This document shows positions 52,635-61,267 of a DNA stretch of 64,000 nt, in pieces. Numbering within the stretch: the stretch's first letter is position 1; each line of letters begins with the position of its first letter. A program made the position numbers and the translations under genes. The notes under the pieces are model-generated. The model was not told the origin of the DNA. It saw only the letters and a program-made list of their open reading frames with translations, and ran no database searches. Source of the stretch: Streptomyces sp. Ag109_O5-1 (lineage in GTDB: Bacteria; Actinomycetota; Actinomycetes; Streptomycetales; Streptomycetaceae); the NCBI RefSeq assembly GCF_003814875.1, contig NZ_RKQF01000001.1, positions 4,092,001 to 4,156,000 of the forward strand, read 5' to 3'.

Positions 52635-53693
52635 CTAGGCGAGGCCCAGCCGCTCGGCCGCGGCGGCCGCGTCGACGGGCACGGTGACCGGCTGCGGGGC
52701 GCCGGCGACGGCCCAGTCGGGGTCCTTCAGGCCGTTGCCGGTGACCGTGCAGACGATGCGCTGGCCCGGGTCCACCTTGCCCTGCTCGGCGGCCTTGAGC
52801 AGACCGGCCACGGAGGCGGCGGAGGCGGGCTCCACGAAGACGCCCTCCTGGGCGGCCAACAGCCGGTAGGCGCGCAGGATCTCACGGTCCGTCACCTCGT
52901 CGATGAGGCCGCCGGACTCGTCCCGGGCCGCGAGCGCGAACTGCCAGGAGGCGGGGTTGCCGATGCGGATCGCGGTGGCGATGGTCGACGGGTCCTTGAC
53001 GACCTCGCCGCGCACGATGGGGGCGCTGCCCGAGGCCTGGAAACCCCACATCCGGGGGGTCATGGTGGAGATGCCGTCACCGGCGTACTCCTTGTACCCC
53101 TTCCAGTACGCGGTGATGTTGCCCGCGTTGCCGACCGGCAGGACGTGGATGTCGGGCGCGTCGCCGAGCATGTCCACGATCTCGAAGGCGGCCGTCTTCT
53201 GGCCCTCGATACGCACCGGGTTGACCGAATTGACCAGCGCCACCGGGTAGTTCTCGCTCAGGTTGCGGGCGAGGGTGAGGCAGTCGTCGAAGTTGCCGTC
53301 GACCTGGAGGATCTTCGCGCCGTGCACGAGGGCCTGGCCCATCTTGCCGAGCGCGATCTTGCCGCGGGGCACCAGCACGGCGGAGACCATCCCGGCGCGC
53401 ACGGCGTAGGCGGCTGCGGAGGCGGACGTGTTGCCCGTGGAGGCGCAGATGACGGCCTGCGCGCCCTCCTCCTTGGCCTTGCTGATGGCCATGGTCATAC
53501 CGCGGTCCTTGAAGGACCCGGTCGGGTTCGCACCCTCCACCTTCAGGTGGACCTCGCAGCCCGTGCGCTCGGAGAGCACCTGCGCGGGCACGAGGGGCGT
53601 GCCGCCCTCGCGGAGCGTCACGACCGGCGTGGTGTCGGAGACGGGCAGCCGGTCCCGGTACTCCTCGATGATTCCGCGCCACTGGTGGGTCAT
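52635..53693 (-). CDS. thrC: Threonine synthase
   Basis: A 352-residue fold-type II PLP enzyme converting O-phosphohomoserine to threonine. The PLP lysine lies in NPTGSFKDRGM and the phosphate loop is STGNTSASAAAYA. The short form, typical of Gram-positives. Follows hom with a 6-bp gap, so hom-thrC are one transcript. Confidence 0.97.
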   Translation of the reverse strand: MTHQWRGIIEEYRDRLPVSDTTPVVTLREGGTPLVPAQVLSERTGCEVHLKVEGANPTGSFKDRGMTMAISKAKEEGAQAVICASTGNTSASAAAYAVRAGMVSAVLVPRGKIALGKMGQALVHGAKILQVDGNFDDCLTLARNLSENYPVALVNSVNPVRIEGQKTAAFEIVDMLGDAPDIHVLPVGNAGNITAYWKGYKEYAGDGISTMTPRMWGFQASGSAPIVRGEVVKDPSTIATAIRIGNPASWQFALAARDESGGLIDEVTDREILRAYRLLAAQEGVFVEPASAASVAGLLKAAEQGKVDPGQRIVCTVTGNGLKDPDWAVAGAPQPVTVPVDAAAAAERLGLA

Positions 53694-53699
53694 TGCTGG

Positions 53700-54992
53700 T
53701 TACTCTCCTTCAACCCGCATGATGCTGGCGACACCCCGCACGGTGTCGAGCTTGCGCAGCGCCTCGACGGTCCCGGAGAGGGAGGCGTCGGAGGCCCGGT
53801 GGGTGACGACGACGAGGGAGGCCTCACCGTCCTTGCCCTGCTGGCGAACCGTATCGATGGAAACCCCGTGCTCGGCGAACACGGTGGCGACCTGGGCGAG
53901 AACACCCGGTTTGTCGGCGACGTCGAGGCTGATGTGGTAGCGCGTGACGACATCGCCCATCGGGGACACGGGCAGGGCGGCGTACGCCGACTCGCCGGGC
54001 CCCGTTGCCCCGCTGAGCCGGTTGCGGCAGACGGCGACCAGGTCGCCGAGGACCGCGGAGGCGGTCGGGGCGCCGCCGGCGCCGGGACCGTAGAACATCA
54101 GCTGGCCGGACGCGTCCGACTCCACGAAGACGGCGTTGTACGCGCCGCGCACCGAGGCGAGCGGGTGGGTCAGCGGAATCATCGCGGGGTGCACACGGGC
54201 CGTCACCGATCCCCCGTCCCCGGCCCGCTCACAGATGGCGAGCAGCTTGATGGTGCAGCCCATGTTCTTGGCGGAGGCGAAGTCGGAGGCGGTGACCTCG
54301 GTCATGCCCTCGCGGTAGACGTCGTCGAGACGCACCCGCGAGTGGAAGGCGATCCCGGCGAGGATGGCGGCCTTGGCGGCGGCGTCGAACCCCTCGACGT
54401 CGGCGGTCGGGTCGGCTTCCGCGTAGCCGAGTGCGGTGGCCTCGTCAAGGGCTTCCTGGTACCCCGCCCCCGTGCTGTCCATCTTGTCGAGGATGAAGTT
54501 GGTGGTCCCGTTGACGATGCCGAGCACCCGGTTGACCTTGTCGCCGGCGAGGGACTCGCGCAGCGGGCGGATCAGCGGGATGGCGCCGGCGACAGCGGCC
54601 TCGTAGTAGAGGTCCTTGTCGTGCTGCTCGGCGGCCGCGTGCAGGGCGGCACCGTCCTGGGCGAGCAGCGCCTTGTTGGCGGAGACCACGGAGGCGCCGT
54701 GCTCGAAGGCGGTGGTGATGAGGGTACGGGCGGGCTCGATGCCCCCGATGACCTCGACGACGACGTCGATGTCCCCGCGTTTCACGAGGGCCGTGGCATC
54801 GGTGGTGACCAGAGCGGGGTCGATGCCCTCACGGACTCTGGAGGGCCGTCGTACGGCGACACCGGCCAGCTCGATCGGGGCGCCGATCCGCTGTGCGAGG
54901 TCGTCGGCGTGCGTCGTCATGATGCGCGCCACCTCTGAGCCGACAACCCCACAGCCCAGCAGCGCCACCTTCAGCGGACGCGTACGCATCAT
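53700..54992 (-). CDS. hom: Homoserine dehydrogenase
   Basis: A 430-residue NAD(P)-dependent enzyme. Rossmann motif VALLGCGVVGSEVA, the catalytic-domain segment KVNRVLGIVNGTTNFILDKM, and a C-terminal ACT domain (YHISLDVADKPGVLAQVATVF) mediating threonine feedback inhibition. Two adjacent ATGs (54992, 54989) lie 4 and 7 nt after GAGG; either is possible. Branch-point enzyme of Thr, Met and Ile synthesis. Upstream lies lysA, from the other branch of the aspartate family. Confidence 0.96.
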   Translation of the reverse strand: MMRTRPLKVALLGCGVVGSEVARIMTTHADDLAQRIGAPIELAGVAVRRPSRVREGIDPALVTTDATALVKRGDIDVVVEVIGGIEPARTLITTAFEHGASVVSANKALLAQDGAALHAAAEQHDKDLYYEAAVAGAIPLIRPLRESLAGDKVNRVLGIVNGTTNFILDKMDSTGAGYQEALDEATALGYAEADPTADVEGFDAAAKAAILAGIAFHSRVRLDDVYREGMTEVTASDFASAKNMGCTIKLLAICERAGDGGSVTARVHPAMIPLTHPLASVRGAYNAVFVESDASGQLMFYGPGAGGAPTASAVLGDLVAVCRNRLSGATGPGESAYAALPVSPMGDVVTRYHISLDVADKPGVLAQVATVFAEHGVSIDTVRQQGKDGEASLVVVTHRASDASLSGTVEALRKLDTVRGVASIMRVEGE

Positions 54993-55143
54993 CCGACCTC
55001 GTTTCTTCATACCGTCTACGGTTGGACCAGTCTCACTCACCGGACGGGAGTTTCTACCCTTGGTCCGGATTGTGAGACATCTATTTCATTCTGTGAGGAC
55101 CGGAAGACAGGAGATCTTCCGGGCCCCTTCCGTCACTTTCCGG

Positions 55144-56535
55144 CTATCCGACGTCGAGACGCAGGAGGTCCTCCTCCGTCTCCCGGCGGACGATCACCCG
55201 GGACTCGCCGTCGTTCACCGCGACGACGGGCGGCCGGAGCACATGGTTGTAATTGCTCGCCATGGAACGGCAGTAGGCGCCGGTGGCCGGTACGGCGATG
55301 AGGTCACCGGGTGCCAGGTCGCCCGGCAGGAACGCGTCCTTCACGACGATGTCCCCGCTCTCGCAGTGCTTGCCGACGACGCGGGCGAGCATCGGTTCGG
55401 CGTCGCTCGTACGGGACACGAGAGCGACGCTGTACTCGGCGTCGTACAGCGCGGTCCGGATGTTGTCGGACATGCCGCCGTCGACGGAGACATAGGTGCG
55501 CAGCCCGTCGAGGGGCTTGATGGTGCCGACCTCGTAGAGGGTGAAGGCGGTCGGCCCGACGATGGCCCGTCCGGGTTCCACGGAGATCCGGGGCGTACGC
55601 AGCCTGGCGGCGTCGCACTCCCGCGTCACGATCTCGGTGAGCGCCTTGGCGATCTCGTGCGGCTCGCGCGGGTCGTCGTCACTGGTGTACGCGATCCCGA
55701 GCCCGCCGCCGAGGTCGATCTCGGGCAGCTCCACCCCGTGCTCGTCCCTGACGTCCTTGAGCAGCCCCACCACCCGGTGCGCGGCGACCTCGAACCCCGA
55801 CATGTCGAAGATCTGCGACCCGATGTGCGAGTGGATGCCGATGAGCTCCAGCCCGTCGAGCTGCAGTGCCCGCCGCACGGCCTCGGCGGCCTGCCCGCCC
55901 GCCAGCGGAATCCCGAACTTCTGGTCCTCATGGGCGGTGGCGATGAACTCGTGCGTATGCGCTTCGACACCGACGGTGACACGGATCTGCACGCGCTGCC
56001 GCTTGCCCAGGGACTGCGCGATGTGCGCGACCCGCACGATCTCCTGGAACGAGTCGAGCACGATCCGCCCCACACCGGCCCCGACCGCCCGTTCGATCTC
56101 GTCCCCGGACTTGTTGTTGCCGTGGAAGGCGATCCGCTCGGCGGGCATCCCGGCGGAGAGCGCGGTGGCCAGCTCCCCACCGGAGCACACGTCCAGATTG
56201 AGCCCCTCCTCGTCCAGCCACCGCACGACGGCCCGGGACAGGAACGCCTTGCCGGCGTAGAAGACGTCGGCGTCGTGCCCGAAGGCGGTGCGCCAGGCCC
56301 GCGCCCGGGCCCTGAAGTCGGCCTCGTCGAGGATGTAGGCCGGGGTGCCGTGCTGCTCGGCGAGGGTCTTCACATCGATACCGCCGACGGTGACGACCCC
56401 GTCCGCGTCACGCGTGACGGTCTGGGCCCACACCTTGGAGTCGAGCGCGTTGAGGTCGGTGGGCGGAGCGGCGTAGTGGCCCTCGGGCAGGACATCGGCG
56501 TGCCGGGGCCCGGCGGGGTGTGCGGAACGGCTCAT
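55144..56535 (-). CDS. lysA: Diaminopimelate decarboxylase
   Basis: A 463-residue fold-type III PLP enzyme converting meso-DAP to lysine. The Schiff-base Lys is in DVFYAGKAFLSR; HGNNKSGDE, SHIGSQIFD and GGGLGIAY are further barrel motifs, and CESGDIV contains the active-site Cys from the partner subunit. I chose the ATG at 56535; the extended frame beyond lacks similarity. Follows nrtL with a 19-bp gap. 151 bp separate it from hom. Confidence 0.97.
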   Translation of the reverse strand: MSRSAHPAGPRHADVLPEGHYAAPPTDLNALDSKVWAQTVTRDADGVVTVGGIDVKTLAEQHGTPAYILDEADFRARARAWRTAFGHDADVFYAGKAFLSRAVVRWLDEEGLNLDVCSGGELATALSAGMPAERIAFHGNNKSGDEIERAVGAGVGRIVLDSFQEIVRVAHIAQSLGKRQRVQIRVTVGVEAHTHEFIATAHEDQKFGIPLAGGQAAEAVRRALQLDGLELIGIHSHIGSQIFDMSGFEVAAHRVVGLLKDVRDEHGVELPEIDLGGGLGIAYTSDDDPREPHEIAKALTEIVTRECDAARLRTPRISVEPGRAIVGPTAFTLYEVGTIKPLDGLRTYVSVDGGMSDNIRTALYDAEYSVALVSRTSDAEPMLARVVGKHCESGDIVVKDAFLPGDLAPGDLIAVPATGAYCRSMASNYNHVLRPPVVAVNDGESRVIVRRETEEDLLRLDVG

Positions 56536-56554
56536 GACTCTTCTGGCGCTCTCT

Positions 56555-57532
56555 TCAGAGGTGATCGGGTGCGTCGATGCCGAGCAGGGACAGGCCGCCG
56601 GCCAGCACCGTCCCGGTGGCTTCGGCGAGGGCGAGCCGGGCACGGTGGGCGACCGAGGGTTTCTCGTCGCCACGGGGCAGCACGGTCGGCAGGTACGGCA
56701 GGGCGGCATCGGCGACGGTGACCAGGTGCCGGGCGAGCCGGTCGGGGGCGCGGTGGGTGGCCGCGGCGGTGAGGATGCGGGGGTAGTCGGCGAGGGCGGC
56801 GACGAGGGCACTCGGAGCGTCCGCGACATCGCCGGGTACGGCACCGAACCCCAGCCGCCCGGCCCCGCGCTCGACGGCGCGTGTCCGGGCGTAGGCGTAC
56901 CGCACCCGGAACAGCGGGTTGCTCTCCCGCTGCACCAGATGGTCGGCGGTGATCCGGGGCCGGTCGTGGGCGGCGGGATGCAGCAGCGCCCACTGGGCGG
57001 CGTCGGGCCCGAGCGGCGCGGGGTCCTCCGGCGCGGGCACGGGCCGCAGATTCACGGGCTCACCGTGATCGACCTCACCACGCCCGCCCTGGGTCGCGAC
57101 GATACGCACGACGGCATCGGCGACGACCTCGGCCCGGACGTCGTACGGCACCCGCAGCGCGACCACCTGCCCGGCGAGGGCGTCGCCGTGGCCGTAGCCG
57201 GGCCCGAGGGCGCGGATCTCGCCGACCAGCCGGGCCGTCGGTGACGCGGCGGAGCTGAGGCTGATGTTGAGGAACCCGGGTCCGGTGACGACGACGTCAC
57301 CGACGCCGGCGCAGCTCGCGAGATGGGGCAGCAGGATCTCGGCCACCCGCAGCGGCGGCTGCCCGGCCGGGCGTGCGAGCTGCAGCGCGATGTTCGTGGC
57401 GTAGTCCCCGCACCCGCCGGGCCCCGGCGGTGTCACCACGACCCGCTCCGGCACGGTCACGCTGAGCTCACCCTCGTCAACAGCACGACGCACCGCGCGC
57501 AGCACGGTACGGGAGAGCTCGACGGGGGTCAC
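56555..57532 (-). CDS. nrtL: ArgS-related anticodon-binding protein NrtL
   Basis: A 325-residue protein related to arginyl-tRNA synthetase but lacking the catalytic Rossmann core. The N-terminal ~100 residues correspond to the Arg-tRNA synthetase Add-1 domain (DYATNIALQLARPAGQPPLRVAEIL, then VVVTGPGFLNISLS). The C-terminal ~130 residues are a DALR anticodon-binding domain (NPLFRVRYAYARTRAVERGAG, HLVTVADAALPYLPTVLPRG). HIGH and KMSKS motifs are missing, so it cannot aminoacylate. The role is unknown. Located upstream of lysA and about 0.75 kb from tRNA-Arg(CCG). Confidence 0.88.
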   Translation of the reverse strand: MTPVELSRTVLRAVRRAVDEGELSVTVPERVVVTPPGPGGCGDYATNIALQLARPAGQPPLRVAEILLPHLASCAGVGDVVVTGPGFLNISLSSAASPTARLVGEIRALGPGYGHGDALAGQVVALRVPYDVRAEVVADAVVRIVATQGGRGEVDHGEPVNLRPVPAPEDPAPLGPDAAQWALLHPAAHDRPRITADHLVQRESNPLFRVRYAYARTRAVERGAGRLGFGAVPGDVADAPSALVAALADYPRILTAAATHRAPDRLARHLVTVADAALPYLPTVLPRGDEKPSVAHRARLALAEATGTVLAGGLSLLGIDAPDHL

Positions 57533-57599
57533 GGGACAAGCGTAGGGGAGGAGGGGGGTGGGTAGGCGAGCCGGTTTGGGGACAGTTCCGGGATGTGGA

Positions 57600-57678
57600 C
57601 GGCGGACTTACCGGGCAGCCCCGCGTCAGGGACAGGCGGGATTACCGGGCGTCCCCGCGTCACGGGTAGGCGGGGTTG
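57600..57678. repeat. Imperfect tandem repeat around the receiver-protein 3' end
   Basis: Two units of about 36-38 bp share TTACCGGGC, CCCCGCGTCA and GTAGGCGGG-like words. The second unit overlaps the last codons (AGGNPAYP) and stop of the receiver gene. The flanking 57533-57599 shows nothing else. Confidence 0.5.
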
Positions 57679-58124
57679 CCACCGGCCCGCTCCCCCGAGA
57701 GCTCTACCGCCTCGGCCACTCCCCCGCCGGCGCGCTGCTCGCCGACGCGCCGCCGCGCCATCAACTCCCGTACCAGTCGGACGAGTTCGGCGGGCTCGAA
57801 GGGCTTGGCGAGAAAAGCGTCGACGCCGACGTCGAGCCCGGCCTCCACCTCGTACTGCGTGCAGGCACTGACGATGGCGAGGGGAAGATCACGGGTCCGG
57901 GGATCGGCCCGCAGCTGGGCAGCGGTCCGCAGCCCGTCGAGCCGGGGCATGACGACATCAAGGGTGATCACGTCGGGCCGCACCCGATGAACGACATCCA
58001 GACACTCGGCACCGTCGGCCGCGGTCACGACCTCGAGACCCTCCAGTTCGAGATTGACCCTGATCAGCTGCCGGATGACCTTGTTGTCGTCCACAACAAG
58101 CACCCGACCCGACGCCCCTGGCAC
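57660..58124 (-). CDS. Stand-alone response-regulator receiver protein
   Basis: A 154-residue single-domain receiver (CheY-like). Acidic pocket VLVVDDNK, phosphoacceptor Asp in PDVITLDVVMPRLDG, and the conserved Lys in VDAFLAKPFEPAELVRL. A ~30-residue C-terminal tail has no DNA-binding domain. No histidine kinase adjacent. I chose the GTG at 58124 (VPGASGRVLVVDDN); GTG 58220 would add 32 poorly conserved residues. Conserved beside nrtL-lysA in the core block. Likely a phosphorelay or partner-switch component; output unknown. Confidence 0.85.
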   Translation of the reverse strand: MPGASGRVLVVDDNKVIRQLIRVNLELEGLEVVTAADGAECLDVVHRVRPDVITLDVVMPRLDGLRTAAQLRADPRTRDLPLAIVSACTQYEVEAGLDVGVDAFLAKPFEPAELVRLVRELMARRRVGEQRAGGGVAEAVELSGERAGGNPAYP

Positions 58125-58277
58125 AACTCGAGAGTAGGTCGGGACCGGCCACCGCGTCCGGGTTTTCCGGACTTCCGCCTCCTCGACGGAGCGACCTCCG
58201 GGAAACCCGTTCCTGATCACCCCGACCGAGCTGGTAGTGTTCTGTCCGTCGCCGCGAGCAACAGCTCAACGCCAGAC

Positions 58278-58349
58278 GCCCCCGTAGCTCAGGGGATAGA
58301 GCAACGGCCTCCGGAGCCGTGTGCGCAGGTTCGAATCCTGCCGGGGGCA
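58278..58349 (+). tRNA. tRNA-Arg (anticodon CCG)
   Basis: A complete 72-nt cloverleaf. Acceptor GCCCCCG/CGGGGGC with discriminator A, D-arm GCTC-AGGGGATA-GAGC, anticodon stem ACGGC/GCCGT with loop CT-CCG-GA, and T-arm GCAGG-TTCGAAT-CCTGC. CCA is not encoded. Followed at once by a terminator. tRNA-Arg 3' ends are frequent integration targets of actinomycete elements; no second copy of the 3' half is present in this window. Confidence 0.97.
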
Positions 58350-58356
58350 CTCCGGG

Positions 58357-58396
58357 AAAAGCTCCTGACCTGCAGAAATACAGGTCGGGAGCTTTT
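58357..58396 (+). terminator. Terminator after tRNA-Arg
   Basis: A 16-bp stem with one G-U pair (58357-58372 with 58381-58396, AAAAGCTCCTGACCTG) and an 8-nt loop, ending in TTTT, begins 7 nt after the tRNA. Confidence 0.9.
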
Positions 58397-58399
58397 GCG

Positions 58400-59113
58400 T
58401 GCATGCCAAAACGCACACGGTCTTTTGACTGTGGCTCTTTGCAGTTCCGTGACGTTCCGAACAAGGCGGCCAGCCTTGCCCCTTGACGGTTTTTCGCAGG
58501 TCAAAGCCATCTCGCGAGACGTTCGACAGCGGCTCTCGGCAAAAATCCGATACTTCTGCCAATCCGAAGAGAAGCGTCGCCTTCTCGCCGAGAACCGGGT
58601 CTGACCTGCCTATATGTGGCTGATGCCACACAGAAGCGCAAACGGTCTGGTGGGTCGTTGCTCCTTCTACCTGCCCGCGATCATCCTGCCCGTCCCTCTG
58701 CCGGTGACGATGCCTGTAGCTACAACGTGCGGCCGACAGGCCATGTTCAGGCCCAGCCGTGGCCGGGCTCGGCATCGGTGTCGATGGGGCTGGCCCCTCG
58801 GTCGGGCGCGGTTGAGGGAGCGTTGTCGGTGCCCAGGAAAGCGGCGGCGCTGGCTCTGGTCTGTACCGCACAACGTCGCCGACGTGTGCGCTGGAGTGCG
58901 AGCCGGTGTCGACCCTTTCGCGCCCCTGGGTGCCCTTTCATCCTCGCCACTGCTGTCATCACGTCTTGAACGGGAAGTCCGGCAGCGGCAAGACCCCTGG
59001 TGCGGTTGTTCAGTGGCGGGCTCAGGCCACGCGATGGTCGGCTGACCATCGAGGGGTGCAGGCAGTGACGTACGACCGCAAGGGTGGCTGAGCAACTCGG
59101 GTGAAGTTCACCC
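58400..59113. other. Gene-poor segment downstream of tRNA-Arg
   Basis: No frame here has convincing coding character: overlapping frames on both strands conflict and none resembles a family I know. Local palindromes are present: TTCTCGCCGAGAA near 58581-58593, CGATGGTC-GGCT-GACCATCG (59032-59051) and GGGTGAAGTTCACCC (59099-59113). Base composition is less extreme than in flanking genes. Probably decayed element DNA. Confidence 0.6.
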
Positions 59114-59116
59114 ATC

Positions 59117-59361
59117 CGCCTGGAGGACTACGAGGAGACCGGCCGGCGCCGTGCGTCCACCCTCGCGGTGTCCGGCGAGCCAGGGGATCCGGTGCGGGCG
59201 GCCGCGGCCTTCGCCGCGGCGGTGACCGCCGACGAGGCGCCGCTGCGTCAGCTGCTGGGCTCCGATGCCTCGCCGGGGCGCGAGCGCGCCGTGAGCGCCT
59301 GCGTGCCGAAATCGACGCCAACGAAACGCTCACCAAGAGCGCGGACCTGACGGCGAGTTGA
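59117..59361 (+). pseudogene. Short-chain dehydrogenase C-terminal remnant, frameshifted
   Basis: One frame reads RLEDYEETGRRRA and then PGDPVRAAAAFAAAVTADE up to QLLGSDA. After a shift near 59272 another frame gives RERLRAEIDANETLTKSADL and a stop at 59361. Joined, this is the last ~80 residues of an SDR of the type with C-terminal PGDPVRAAAAI...LLLGSDAL. The Rossmann domain and the YxxxK site are absent. A truncated, decayed gene next to a palindrome at 59099-59113. Confidence 0.65.
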
Positions 59362-59412
59362 ACCGCGCCCAGGCCAAGGGCGGGCACGCGGGGCCGCGCC
59401 GCACGGCTTGTC

Positions 59413-59790
59413 TCAGTCTCCCGGCGCGGCGTCGTACCGCAGGTTCATCTCTTCGATCTGCGCCATGTGCTGCTCGGCCCACGCGCGCAGCGCGGCCAGA
59501 GGCTCCTCCAGAGAGAGGCCGAGATCGGTGAGCCGGTAGTACACGCGGGGAGGGACGGAACCCTCCACGCGGCGGGCGACCAGACCGTCGCGCACCAGAC
59601 TGCGCAGGGTGGCGGAGAGCATCTTCTGTGAAATGCCCGGCATGCGGCGCCGCAGGTCGGCGAAGCGGACCTCGCCGGGCGCCTCCTGCGCGAGCACCCT
59701 GACCGCCATCGAGGTCCACTTGGTGCCTATCCGGTCCAGGAGCTGCCGGGTCGGACACAGCGGATCGAAGAGGTCACCGCGCCGCGACAT
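59413..59790 (-). CDS. HxlR-family transcriptional regulator
   Basis: A 125-residue winged-helix regulator. LCPTRQLLDRIGTKWTSMAVRVL is the HxlR signature and includes the conserved N-terminal Cys that serves as a redox sensor in some relatives. FADLRRRMPGISQKMLSATLRSL is the recognition-helix region and VYYRLTDLG the wing. I chose the ATG at 59790. Divergent from the alpha/beta hydrolase gene with 118 bp between, so it probably controls that gene and itself; such pairs commonly respond to quinones or electrophiles. Confidence 0.9.
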   Translation of the reverse strand: MSRRGDLFDPLCPTRQLLDRIGTKWTSMAVRVLAQEAPGEVRFADLRRRMPGISQKMLSATLRSLVRDGLVARRVEGSVPPRVYYRLTDLGLSLEEPLAALRAWAEQHMAQIEEMNLRYDAAPGD

Positions 59791-59908
59791 GGTCACGCCG
59801 GACTCACCACCTGAGGGAAAAGTGCCGTCTGGGCACGCCCATCCTAGTTTCCTACGGTTGCCTTGTCGCCATTGGTTACCACTCGGGACCACCCCCCTGG
59901 AGGCAGGC

Positions 59909-60751
59909 ATGCCTGAACTGCGCCGAGTTGCCGTGAACGGTGTGGAGTTGAATGTGGCACTGGACGGGCAGGGGCCGCCGGTCCTGCTGCTGCACGGCTT
60001 CCCCCACACCTGGCAGCTGTGGCAGGACGTCATGGCCGGGCTGTCCGACCGGCACACGGTTATCGCGCCGGATCTGCGCGGCTTGGGGGCCAGCAGCCGG
60101 GCCGAGTCCGGCTACGACGCCGCGACCCTGGCGGACGACGCCGCGGCCCTGCTGGAGCAACTCGGCGTCCACGACGCCGCGGTGGCAGGCATCGATGCGG
60201 GCACCCCGCCCGCGTTCCTGCTGGCCATGCGCCGCCCGGACCTGGTGCAACGGCTCGTCGTCATGGAGTCACTGCTCGGTCGGCTGCCCGGCGCGGAGGA
60301 CTTCCTCTCCGACGGCGCCCCCTGGTGGTTCGGCTTCCATTCCGTGCCACATCTCGCGGAGGAGGTCCTCCGCGGCAACGAGGCCCGCTACGTCGACTGG
60401 TTCCTGACCACCGGCACCCTGGGCGAGGGCGTCCCGCCGCACATCCGGGACGCCTTCGTCCACGCCTACTCCGGCACCGAGGCGCTGCGCTGCGCCTTCT
60501 CGTACTACAGGGCCCTGCCGCAGAGCGCGGCGCAGGTGGAACGGACCGTCGCCCAAGGGCGGCTGACCGTACCGACGATGACGGTCGGCTCCCATCCCGT
60601 CGGCGCCGCGCTCGAGTACCAACTCCGCCCCGTCGCAGACGATCTGACGGGCCGCACCATCGAGGACTGCGGCCACATCATCCCGTTGCACCGCCCGCAG
60701 GCCCTTCTCGATCTGCTACAGCCCTTCCTCGCCGGTGAACGGGTGACATAA
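59909..60751 (+). CDS. Alpha/beta hydrolase, epoxide-hydrolase-like
   Basis: A 280-residue cytosolic hydrolase. Oxyanion motif HGFPHTWQLW. The nucleophile elbow reads AGIDAGTPPAF, with Asp rather than Ser, as in epoxide hydrolases and haloalkane dehalogenases. The catalytic His lies in DCGHIIPLHRP near the end. GGAGG is 6 nt upstream of the ATG. Divergent from the HxlR regulator, hence likely induced by a reactive compound. The substrate is not known. Confidence 0.88.
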   Translation: MPELRRVAVNGVELNVALDGQGPPVLLLHGFPHTWQLWQDVMAGLSDRHTVIAPDLRGLGASSRAESGYDAATLADDAAALLEQLGVHDAAVAGIDAGTPPAFLLAMRRPDLVQRLVVMESLLGRLPGAEDFLSDGAPWWFGFHSVPHLAEEVLRGNEARYVDWFLTTGTLGEGVPPHIRDAFVHAYSGTEALRCAFSYYRALPQSAAQVERTVAQGRLTVPTMTVGSHPVGAALEYQLRPVADDLTGRTIEDCGHIIPLHRPQALLDLLQPFLAGERVT

Positions 60752-60914
60752 GCCACCATGCGATGAGCGGGGCAGGGGGAACAAGGAGACGTGGGGCTCG
60801 ATCAACGGTCTGGAGAAACCTGGCCTTCCACACCAGCGGTTTGTGGGCTCGTAAGGGGCGCGCGGGTGGCGATGAGAGGGCCGATCAGGGCCAGGACCAC
60901 GTGACGGCTCCCTC

Positions 60915-61252
60915 AGCACGACCGCCGACCTGACCGCCTCTACCAGGCGCTCCGGGGCGGCCGACTCCTGCACCCCGCCCAACTGGCGGAGATGAACACG
61001 ACCGTGCGCGCCACGGAACTGGATCCCGTATGGCCCGGCGCGCTATGGCCTCGGCCTGATGAGCTTCTCGCTGACCTGCGGCGGCTCGTACTACAGCCAC
61101 GTCGGCGACCTCCCCGGCTACACCACTCGGAACGGCATCAGCGCCGACGACCGCCGGGTCGTGGTCCTGGAAACGAGGGCGACGGCGCTTCCGGCCGCTC
61201 CACCGAGCAGGCCCGGAACGTCCTGATCGACGGGCAGTTCTGCGGGACGTAA
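60915..61252 (+). pseudogene. Serine hydrolase (beta-lactamase/DD-peptidase family) C-terminal remnant
   Basis: Fragments in alternating frames read STTADLTA, LYQALRGGRLLHPAQLAEM, RYGLGLMSFSLTCGGSYY with SHVGDLPGYTTRNGIS, and STEQARNVLIDGQFCGT before the stop at 61252. Together they follow the C-terminal half of secreted D-alanyl-D-alanine carboxypeptidase-like serine hydrolases. At least three frameshifts and loss of the SxxK half mean it is dead. The preceding stretch 60752-60914 shows nothing. Confidence 0.65.
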
Positions 61253-61267
61253 CGCCACCCGCGGTGG

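Noticed and set aside
58614..59045. Several overlapping 110-140 codon frames downstream of tRNA-Arg
   Set aside because: Arg/Pro/Cys-rich translations without recognisable domains on both strands; typical of non-coding GC-rich sequence.
58906..59091. Small frame with a P-loop-like GKSGSGKT
   Set aside because: Too short, conflicts with other frames, lacks a ribosome site and Walker B; most likely chance in degenerate DNA.
59909..60751. Ser-nucleophile reading of the first hydrolase
   Set aside because: The elbow is GIDAG, so the nucleophile position is Asp; a Ser esterase assignment does not fit.
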